Source: Okapia johnstoni
Lineage: Eukaryota > Chordata > Mammalia > Artiodactyla > Giraffidae
Direction: 5' to 3'
Assembly: GCA_024291935.2 (NCBI GenBank)
Contig: JAGTYA010000025.1
Location: 12,111,501 to 12,175,500, forward strand
Length of the DNA: 64,000 nucleotides
Shown: positions 47,796 to 64,000 of the stretch, one piece after another
Layout of the letters: every line of letters starts with the position of its first letter
Position numbering within the stretch: the stretch's first letter is position 1
Notes under the pieces: model-generated
What the model saw: only the letters and a program-made list of their open reading frames with translations
What the model was told of the DNA's origin: nothing
Database searches by the model: none
Position numbers and translations under genes: made by a program

Positions 47796-48007
47796 CAAAG
47801 TGCAAATCTTTGAAGGGTTCAGTCTTCTGTTTTCCGAGTTCCTTCTCTCTGTCTTTCCCAGGCCCCACCCTGCCTGCTGGCTCTACTGTTTCCTGGGTTC
47901 CAACCCAATATCAGATTTCTCATTCTTTTATTAAAAGCTAAGCGTTTAAAACACATCAAGAAAGTGAAAATAAAATTTTTTTTAATATTAAAAAAAGTAA
48001 ACAGAAG

Positions 48008-48112
48008 GAATTCCCTGACCTTTCGGCACTTTCACTATCGCGGCCAGGGTTCAAATCCTGTTCGGGGAACTATGATCCCTCAAACAAGCCGTGTGGCGTG
48101 GCCAAAAACAGA
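48008..48112 (+). mobile_element. CHR-type SINE
   Basis: GAATTCCCTGACCTTTCGGC head, box B-like GGTTCAAATCC, then GGGGAACTATGATCCC and a GGCCAAAAACA end. Similar A-rich AAAAAAAGT sequence on both sides is consistent with a target duplication. Confidence 0.8.
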
Positions 48113-48119
48113 CAAAAAA

Positions 48120-49240
48120 AGTGAAAAGAAAACTCAGAATGGAAGAAGAATTTCTGCAAATCACGTATCTGATAATGGACTTGCACCTGTAATATAGAGA
48201 GAACTCTTTTAATTAAATAATGAAAAGACAAATGGGCAAAGGATCTGAGTAGATGTTTCTCTAAAGAAAACACACAGCCAGTAAGTGGCCAATAAGCATG
48301 TGAAAAGATGCTCAGTGTCAGGAGCCACCAGGGAAATGCAAATCAAAACCACAATACACAACTGCATACCCTGTAAGATGGCAATGGTCAAAAAGGCAGA
48401 TGATGACTAGTGTTGGTAAGAATTCAGAGGAACTGGGACCCTTGTGCAGTAATGTGTGTGTTAGTCGCCCAGCCATGTTCCGCTCTTTGTGACCCCAAGG
48501 ACTGTAGTCTGCCAAGCTTTTCTGCCCATGGATTTTCCAGGCAAGAATACTGCAGTGGGTTGCCATTTCCTTCTCCAGGGAATGTTCCCAAACCAAGGAT
48601 CGAACCCAGGTCTCCTGCACTGAAGGCAGCTTCTTTACTGTCTCAGCCTCCAGGGAAGCCCCTTGTGCACTAACAGTGGGAAGGTAAAATGGTGCAGACA
48701 CTGTGGAAACCAGTCAGGTGGTTCCTTAAATTACTAAATATAGAGTTCCCATACAATCCAACAATTCCACTCCTAGTTACGTGCCTATGAGAATGAGTGT
48801 ATGTTCACATAAAAACCTGTTCACAAATGTGCACAGCAGTACCATTCTTAAGTCAACAACTGGAAACAACTCAAACGCCCTTCAACTGATGAATGGATGA
48901 ATACATCTGTGCAGTGGAGTATCATTCAGATGTCAAAGGAGTGAAGCATGACACAGGCTACCACAGACATGAACCCTGAGAACACGATACTAAGGGCAAG
49001 AAACCAGACTCAAAAGGCCACGTACTGTGTGCCTGCATTTGCATCAAGTGTCCAGAACGGGCAGATCTACGGAGATGGTGAGCAGATGAGCAGGGCAGGA
49101 GCCGGGGAGAAAGGGGGCGAGTGGAAGCTACCAGGTGTGGGGGCTCTTCTGGGGTAATGAGTTGGTTCCAAAAGGGGCTGCGGTGGTGGTCGCACAGCTG
49201 TGTGACCAGGAACCACTAAGCTGTACACTGAGTGCTGAAC
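48120..49240 (+). mobile_element. L1 3' part, interrupted by Bov-tA
   Basis: ATTTCTGCAAATCACGTATC, ATGTTTCTCTAAAGAAAACA and CATGAACCCTGAGAACACGA are L1 phrases on both sides of the SINE at 48449-48659. Old copy. Confidence 0.82.
48449..48659 (-). mobile_element. Bov-tA SINE with perfect 10-bp duplication
   Basis: Antisense SINE ending with the reversed head AGGGAAGC. CCCTTGTGCA flanks it at 48439-48448 and 48660-48669. Confidence 0.92.
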
Positions 49241-50302
49241 TATGTGGGGCATGACCAGCAGCTCAGCAAAGCTATTGAGGAAACAAAAATCAGAGCATTT
49301 CCTCTCTTCCCCAGTTCTCTCCCCAAACTTGGGGAGATCCACCACAGCACAGGAAACCAAGAAACCCTCTGTTAGCAGAACTCACTCTGCAAAGAAGCAA
49401 CAGTTAAGACAGACATCAGCGCACACACGCATACCATGCTCTTCACCTCTAGAAAATTGGTCTAGTCCCACTCTGTCCAGTGGAAACAGAAAATGAGCTG
49501 GAACGAAGTTTTACATTTTCTAGTGGCCGCACTTAAAAGTTAAAAGGAACATGTAAAATTTAACACCATCTTAGGTAAGCCCGTCTACCCCATTATTATC
49601 ACTTCAAACATGTCAACATATCTGTGTGTTTTACACCAGCAGTAGTCTCAGCTCAGGCGGCCCGTCTAACTCTCCCAGCAGCGGAACCTCCAGCAGTGAG
49701 AGATTCACTCTACATCCCCACGACAGATCAATTTGAGCAAAGCCAGAAAAAGGAATCTGTTGGCTAATTAACTGAAGGCCACAAGAGATCTTGTCTACAG
49801 GCGTGGCTGGGTCCAGGATTTTAGCCTCTCTCTCCCCCTCATCTCTTAGCTCCACACTTTTAAGTTGGTGTCACCCCTGCTCCCAAGGCACCCCACATTA
49901 AGGAGTATTCACTCTTTTCAGCAGTTTCAGGGAAAACAGTTCTTCCTGACGACGTGGCATGCTCAGCCTGGATCGGCAGGGATGCTCTGACTGGCCAGCT
50001 GGGGTCATGTGCCCATCAGAGCCATCACAGCCCTGCTGGAGCACTCCCCTGGTTGTGCTGGGGGAGCAGCTCCCGGGACCAGGGACTCAGGCCACAGAGA
50101 GACCCCAACACCTGCACCCTAGTCCAGCACAGCCTCTGGGGTTGAAGGTGCACACAGCACAGCTGGTGTCTTGTTAATGTAACTTCTTAATTGTCTTCAG
50201 CTTATTTAATCTTGCTTCCAAGCTTCTGCCCTACTGAGAAGCAGGAACAAACCTTAAACTCTCAAATACCTTAACCTAGTGGTGTTTAACTGGTCTACTT
50301 CG
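49241..50302. other. Intergenic; old hAT-like MITE fragment at 49465-49625
   Basis: TTTACATTTTCTAGTGGCCG, AAAAGTTAAAAGGAACATGTAAAATTTAAC and ATTATCACTTCAAACATGTC follow the order of a common hAT-type element. The rest is unique without a gene. Confidence 0.5.
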
Positions 50303-50497
50303 GGGACTTCAGTGGTGGTCCGTTGGTTAAGATTCCACCCTGCAGTGCAGGGAACACAAGTTTGGTGCCTGGTGGGGGAATGAAGATCCCACATGCTGCG
50401 GAGCAACTAAGCCCCTGCCTGGCAACTGCTGAAGCCCATGTGCCATGTGACTCAACTAAGACAGCCAAATAAATAAATATTAAAAATAAAATCAACA
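50303..50497 (+). mobile_element. CHR-type SINE with long 3' part
   Basis: GGACTTCAGTGGTGGTCCGT head, GAAGATCCCACATGCTGCGG, then GAGCAACTAAGCCCCTGC and an AAATAAATAAATATTAAAAA tail. Confidence 0.88.
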
Positions 50498-51404
50498 GTC
50501 TCCTTTGGGAAAATGTTCAGTTCCAGGTCACAATTCAACTCCCTAACAGGGCTCTTCCTCCCTTTACCTTCTTCCCACGATGGTGGTGGCGTCTGAGGCA
50601 AAGGTGACAAGGCTTCCTAATACTAGAAAGGGAGGTCTGCTACTCTCTTGGCCTCCAGGAGAAGTGCCTCACCCACTCAGGGATGTCCTGTACATCTGGA
50701 CAGGTTGTGCACTGCACAACTCCACAGGGGTACCATCAACTTAGGCTACAGTGGACACAGGTCTTCCGGGAGTGGTGTGTGCAGCAGCCCGGATCCTGCT
50801 CACCTCTGGTCCTCGGCCTCGGTCCTCACTGAACGTCCCGGCTTGGAGGCACCTGCAGCCCCTCTGCAGTGATTCCGGAAGCTGCTCTGCTGCCCGCCCT
50901 GCTCAGCAGCCTCCTCTTCCAGACCCCAGGCTCCTTCCTGCGGCTGGCAGCTCCCCACCCTCCCAGCACCTCTGTGCCTCGGCCGGCCTCGCTGGACAGG
51001 GGCGCTATCCCCCAGCCCCTCGTTTTGCCCCTTCCTCACCAGGTGGGGCAGGGGTCTCCCTTGCCAGCCCCCAAGCCCTTGCCTGAGTCCTCGCTGGTGG
51101 AACGCCAGTGCAGGCGGCACTGGGGGCAGCCTGAGGGGGCTCCAGGACCCCGGCCCTCTCGACGGCTCCGCCCTCCAGGGCACCATCAGCCCGCAGGGTC
51201 GCCTCGGGCTGCTCCCCTCTGTGTGGCCCAGTAGGCCGGGTACTGAGTGTGAGAGCCGCACTCCTAGCTGGGAGGGCCCTTCCCCAGAGACTTTAGAGGA
51301 ACATGTCCCTCAGAAAATCCAGTCACACAAGGAAGGGGAAAGGGGCTCCTTCCTGCACCAAACGCTGCTCCGCGGCCCACCCCCCAGCCCATCCCCTCAG
51401 CGTC
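50498..51404. other. GC-rich intergenic DNA downstream of PLXNA1
   Basis: No gene recognised. Overlapping 100-150-codon frames on both strands without motifs. Confidence 0.5.
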
Positions 51405-51700
51405 TCACCTGGGAGGGGCGCGGGCGGTGGGGAGCGGGGGAGCGTCCGGCCTGCGGGCCGATGGACGAGGCAGCAAGGGGCCGGCGGGCCGCGGGGAGGA
51501 CGCCTGGCTGGGGAAAGTGTGAGGGCTTCGGGGCGCAGACTGCGGTCCACGACGCTGAGGCGTCCTCTGGGCGGCGGCACACGCCGGGAAGGAAGCCACG
51601 CGCCCGAAAGCGGAAATGCAGGGTGCGGCCCCGGCTTGTGCCGGGCAGGTGGTAACTTCGGCGCCCTGGAGGAGCCTCGGAAGGGTGCGATTGAGGGCCT
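51405..51700. promoter_or_regulatory. Candidate small CpG island
   Basis: Dense CpG (GGGGCGCGGGCGGTGG, GGCCGGCGGGCCGCGGGG, GACGCTGAGGCGTCC) over about 300 bp in repeat-free DNA 1.4-1.7 kb beyond the inferred PLXNA1 3' end. No conserved exon seen. Confidence 0.4.
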
Positions 51701-52152
51701 GTGCTCCTTGCTTCCCAAGGAGCCTAGCATAGCCTCTGCTTCTCTCGAGGCCCGAGGCTGCCCTCAAGGTGGGCCACCTTTGGCCTCGCGTGCTGCTGAC
51801 CCAGCCTCTGCTCCCTGGTGGAGCACGCCCGCCCGAGTCACCCCAGCCCAAGAGGCACTGCCCCTCCCCAGGTGGCCCTTCCTGTCTGTCCAGCTGGCTG
51901 CCACCACAGGCCCCCGTGTGCAGTCACCGGGGTGTTCCCAGGCCCTGCTACCTGAACCATGCCTCCCCATCGCCACGGCTTCGTGCAGAGCTTGGCACAC
52001 AGAAGGGCTCAGCCCAGTGTGCCGGAGCCTTCACGCCGGCCACCAGACACCCCCACCCTGTGCGCTGCTCGGCGTAGCAGGCGAGCCCTGGCCTTGGCAG
52101 TCAGGGCTAAGAGCCTGGATGCTCCCACGTGCACGACAGTCACATGTCGCCG

Positions 52153-52171
52153 CCCCCCCCCCCCCCCCCCC
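52153..52171. repeat. C19 homopolymer
   Basis: An uninterrupted run of 19 C on the plus strand (G19 on the PLXNA1-sense strand). Likely length-variable, prone to sequencing error, and able to form i-motif/G-quadruplex. Confidence 0.9.
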
Positions 52172-52179
52172 ATCTCGCT

Positions 52180-52500
52180 TGATTTGAGCCCTGATTGCGC
52201 CCAGAAACCCGCGCCTGCTTTCACGTGCCCGCCGGCGGGGCTGGGGCCCTTGGCAGAGCTGATTGCGCCGGAAAGCTGGAGGGGACAGAGCTATGCGAAC
52301 AGGCCACTTCACACCCCAAAAGGACCGTGTTTGCTAAATTTGTTTCCGATGCAATTTCATGCTGATTACACTGATTTCTCTGGTGATTGAGCCTGGCGCT
52401 GAGCTCGCCGCCCCACAGACCGGCTGTCAGGATGGGCCCGTTTTTGGAGCAGGAGGTACTGATGATGATTTATGGGCCACTGTCAGCGCTCTCCGGGTGG
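52180..52500. promoter_or_regulatory. Candidate conserved non-coding element
   Basis: Repeat-free block with TGATTGCGCC twice (52192-52201 and 52260-52269), further TGATT cores (TTGATTTGAG, CTGATTACAC, CTGATTTCTC, GTGATTGAGC) and an AT-rich centre (CTAAATTTGTTTCC, GCAATTTCATGC). Spacing and composition suggest an enhancer. There is no direct evidence. Confidence 0.4.
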
Positions 52501-53090
52501 AGATGCTGCAGGCAGGCTGGAGCGCCACTGGCTTCTCTGGGGACCTCTCCTGCCGCATGGCTGGCTTTCAGTCCCCCAAGGCCACTCCCCACCATGCCCC
52601 TCAGCTTTCCTGAGTCTGAGTGGCTGTGAGCTCCACATCAGTTCACTTGGGCAGGACAGTGGCTGAACCACGAGGGGACCATCAGCCTCATCACTGTCAC
52701 TGCCTGGCTCGGCCTGTAGGTCAGGCATAGGGAGAGGTGCAGGTCGCTCTCTGGGGTCCGTCACTCCCTTCCTGTTCTGACATAGGTGGGGGCCTGGGTC
52801 AACAGGACCCTCTGGATGGGGCTCAGGCCCTGGTTTAAGTCTCAGCTGAAATGCCTGGTGGCCCTGGGGCAAGGTGTGATGCTGGGCCCCCCACCCTCAA
52901 GGCCCACCAAAGAACAAAGGTGGTAGTCCTGGGGGCCCTGCTACAGTCACCCCTGAGGGCAGGAGCCTTAACACCCCGGGAAATGCTGCTCAGAGGGGGA
53001 GGGGGCTGGGGGGAGGTGGGAGGGGTTGGCTGTTCTGCTGCCCTGCGGCTCCACCCTAGACCCCTCCCAGCAAGGAAAACCCGGAGCCTT
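52501..53090. other. GC-rich DNA just beyond PLXNA1 3' end
   Basis: No repeat or gene recognised. Would include downstream elements for PLXNA1 cleavage if the end near 53091 is right. Confidence 0.5.
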
Positions 53091-53107
53091 GAGTTTTAGC
53101 AAAAATG

Positions 53108-53113
53108 TTTACT
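53108..53113 (-). promoter_or_regulatory. Candidate PLXNA1 poly(A) signal, AGTAAA
   Basis: On the minus strand AGTAAA is followed after about 17 nt by a CA dinucleotide near 53090, a normal cleavage distance. AGTAAA is a known minor variant of the signal. An ATTAAA in the same orientation at 54860-54865 could serve a shorter isoform. Confidence 0.4.
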
Positions 53114-54812
53114 CTCCTTAATGTGTGTATATTTACAAGTACTAAATCTGAGACAGTAAAATAGGAAATAGCCGTGTATTTACACAACCTGCAAGCCTAG
53201 TGCCGTCAGCCACGCTGCCCTTGGGAGAGGCAGCGGCCGAGGGGCTGCTCAGGCTGCCGAGCAATCGCTCTTCTTTTGGGTGGGGGCTCTGCGGCGTTAA
53301 AGGACAGCTAATTGTGGGCTTCGTCTTAAAAATATCTCTCTCTCTAAATATATCTATTCTAGCTTGTGTAGCACCAACGGCGTGAGCCCTCAGCTCCAGC
53401 ACTGGGGGGAGAGCCAGGCAGGGCTCGCTCAGCAAGGGCAAAGCAGGGGAAGGGGGCCTCTCCTGTGGGCCGGGGCCCGGGTCAAGGAGTGTGGGCAAGC
53501 TCGAGGTATATGGAGAGGCGAGGCTCCCGACCGTGGCCGAGCCATCCCTGGCGCTCCTGAGAGGCGTGCGGGCAAGAGCAAGGGAGGCAGCCCAGGGCAG
53601 CAGGCAGTAGCAGCAGAGTCCGGGCAGGTGGGCATTCTGGCCCAGCCCCCTGGCCCCAGGACTGCAGAGGGGCCCCCGGGGCCGCCTCTGCACAGAGTAG
53701 GGCTCCACTCCGTGCCCCAGCCTCCCTCGGTCCAGAGCTGGGCTCAGGGTCAGAGTGCCTGGCAGAAGGATACAGAGGTGCCAAGGGCGAGACAGGTCAG
53801 GGGGCTGGGTGACGAGGACTCGGCCTGACTCCCGCCCCGGGAAGGAGGTGCAGCCGTGCTGCCGGGTGGACGGCAGGCTCAGGTCGGTGATTGGCTCGTG
53901 TGTAAACAGACAGCGCTAAAGTGCTCACCCCGACCCGCCTCTGTGCTCTGCGAGGCCACGTGCTGGGCAGGGCCAGCGGCTCCCCGCTCCCAGGGAGGCC
54001 CAGGAAGGGGGTGGGGACTGGATTCCGAAGAGGGCCATGCCGGGGGCCAAGGAGTCCCCTGGCCGGAGTGGAGCTGGAAGAACGGGGGCTTCGATCAGAA
54101 GCAGCTTCAGGGAAGACTCGGGGGGAGAGGACCACACACAGGAACCCAGTGCCTGCCTGGCCTGAGCTCCTGCTGGACACCCACCGCGTGGGGGCCCGAG
54201 CCCTGCTCAGCGCCCGTGGGGCCTGGGGGCCTCTGACCCCCAGTTCCAGGAGCTTCCTGAGTCAGGAGGTGGCGGACTTCACCCCTCCTCCCGCGGGGGA
54301 GCAGCTGCTCAGCTGATGGAGGCGCTCGGGTGGGCTCACGCCACGTCGGGGAAGGCGCGGGGCCGGCCACAGTTAGCTGTCCCTTAAAAGTCCGCGGGGA
54401 TCTGTAGTACCGTCAAAAAAGTGAATTGAAAAGGGGACGGGCCACTGCCTTCACAAGTGACTGATTAATTAAAAAACATGAAAAAAAGGGGCCTAACAAC
54501 CTCTAGTATTCAACACTTGCAGTTTTAAAAAGATCAAGTCATACTAAACGCTAGCACAGTCATGCAGGAATCCACGGCCCGCCTCCGGGAAGCTCTCGGC
54601 CGAGCAGTCTGTCCTTCTCACGTCAACACGGAGACAGGCTGCCCCGCAGGTGGACGCGGAGGCTGGGGCGCTCCAGCAGGAGACGCTGGCCACGCTGGCC
54701 ACGACCATTTGGTACGGCTGTCCCGGTGCCTCGGTTCTTACTCTAAACTGTAAAATTCCTCCTCCTCCAGTTAACTGTACAGGACCCCACTGGGGCTGGA
54801 GACAGGCAGAGC

Positions 54813-54815
54813 CAC

Positions 54816-54849
<34 letters not shown>

Positions 54850-54851
54850 GT
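54813..54851. repeat. (TA)n microsatellite in PLXNA1 3' UTR
   Basis: A nearly pure alternating TA run broken by one or two G bases. Transcribed within the inferred 3' UTR it would form an AU hairpin-prone tract. Likely length-polymorphic. Confidence 0.9.
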
Positions 54852-55990
54852 ACAGGTATTTTAATTAAAAATGTGTACTCTTGCTAGCTGAGGGCAGGGT
54901 GGGCAGCCCCGACCTCCAAGCCCTCTGGTCACTGCGTCCTGCTCCCAGCCAGGCCACTGGATAGGGTCCGAGGCCCCTGCAGCTCCAGCTGTCCAAGCAC
55001 AGCAGGACTCCCTTGTTCCCCTAAGAAACGAGCAACGTCCCCCAAGCGTCCCCCCTCCAAGGGGCCAGCACGCTGCTGAGGGGCCAGCCTGAAGCTGCGG
55101 GAAGGTGGGTGGGAGGCTTGGGGGTGGGCAGGAGGCTGATCAGGACGGCCCCGGGGCTCTCCGCAGCAGAGAGCTCAGCCTGGGGCAGGGCGGGTTTCGG
55201 GGGGGAATAAATAAGGGGGACGTGCACTCACAGCCCAGAGCCCCAGGCCCCAATGGCTCCCAGAGGCACAGCCCTGAGGACAGAAAGGGACCCGAGTCCT
55301 TCTGGAAGTTGCCTGGGCCCTGCGTGGAGCCGTCCTGCAGCCCCTCCATAGGAGGGAGCCAGGGGCCTCTCTCTGGGCGAGGTCGATGCAGCGCTCCGGC
55401 CTCGACCGCGGAGAGCACGCGGTGAATCGGAGGATGGCGGCAGCGGGTGTGGGGATGTTGGGACATGGCAGGCGGGTGGCGACGGCTCAGGCCGACCTCA
55501 GCTCACTAGGCAGGGCCCTGGGCGTGCCACCTCCCCCGCCCAGGCCACCAGCCAGGCCCAGCCCTCAGCTTCTGCCCAGGAGGCGGGCACACCGGCCCAC
55601 CCAGCCCCCGGGCCTGGCCCAGTGGCCTCCACAGCCTCGCAGCTCTCTCCTGGAGGGCTCCAGCCTCACCCTGGGGCCTCAGCAGTCCCCCAGCTGTCCT
55701 GAGAGGGCCCGGGTCACACCTGGGCTCCCCGGCCCCTTGCCAACAGCTCTGGGCGCGGGGGAGGGCTGTAGACAACCGCCTCACCCACACCAAGGAAGAG
55801 CCGGGACCCCACACGCGGGAAGGGGACGCGGGGGCCGGGGTCCAGGGCCGCACACCGGGCCCCAGTGCAGGACCCCCGGCACGGCGGGGCGAGGCTGCCT
55901 CCGTGGACCTCCCAGCTTTGGCCGCCGGGCAGAGGCTGCCACCAGGGCCCTCTCACTCACTGCCGCTGGCCAGGCGGTTGGGCCGGTGGC

Positions 55991-63999
<8,009 letters not shown>

Positions 64000-64000
64000 C

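Larger units (their letters stand above)
53091..55990 (-). other. PLXNA1: PLXNA1 3' UTR (inferred extent)
   Basis: About 2.9 kb directly downstream of the stop with no recognised interspersed repeat and several AT-rich islands in GC-rich DNA (near 53100-53360, 54400-54560 and 54810-54880). That pattern is typical of a long 3' UTR. No canonical AATAAA was found in the sense orientation. The end is placed from an AGTAAA hexamer, so the boundary is inferred. Open frames in this interval read as GC-rich chance frames. Confidence 0.65.

Noticed and set aside
51303..52187. 294-codon open frame, plus strand
   Set aside because: Runs through a CpG island and a C19 homopolymer, with parallel frames on the other strand. 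No family match.

Overview
This is nuclear DNA from a ruminant, most likely a bovid. The evidence is the repeat content: many BovB (RTE-clade LINE) copies, tRNA-derived Bov-tA SINEs, CHR-type cetartiodactyl SINEs and ruminant/artiodactyl L1 elements. Nothing looks bacterial, viral or plasmid-like, and no CRISPR array, operon, rRNA gene or functional tRNA gene was seen. The species cannot be fixed from the sequence alone.

The one confident protein-coding gene is PLXNA1 (plexin-A1) on the minus strand at the right end. Its last eleven coding exons lie between 63936 and 55991. All have AG/GT splice borders, and together they give 1653 nt (550 codons plus TGA) with no stop or frameshift. They encode the cytoplasmic half of the receptor: GAP segment C1 with its Arg pair, the Rho-family-binding domain, and GAP segment C2 with the second conserved Arg. 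A roughly 2.9-kb 3' UTR probably runs to about 53091. The gene's 5' part lies beyond 64000.

Positions 1 to about 53 kb are intergenic, downstream of PLXNA1. Much of this is a transposon graveyard. A plus-strand BovB is nested inside a minus-strand BovB (12.8-17.8 kb). Another BovB has a twin-priming-type 5' inversion (27.9-29.7 kb). A Bov-tA dimer sits inside one perfect target-site duplication (19.8-20.1 kb). A 2.5-kb L1 has a perfect 10-bp duplication (42.4-44.9 kb), and there are many decayed L1 pieces. Between repeats are GC-rich single-copy stretches full of chance open frames in which I recognise no gene.

The non-repeat intervals most worth attention are three candidate regulatory blocks (about 23.2-23.45, 30.17-30.34 and 52.18-52.50 kb), two CpG-rich intervals (40.08-41.33 kb, carrying a 55-bp tandem repeat, and 51.40-51.70 kb), and several GC-rich minisatellites, three of them in PLXNA1 introns. 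No new biological system is evident. The repeat architectures and candidate enhancers are the most informative leads.
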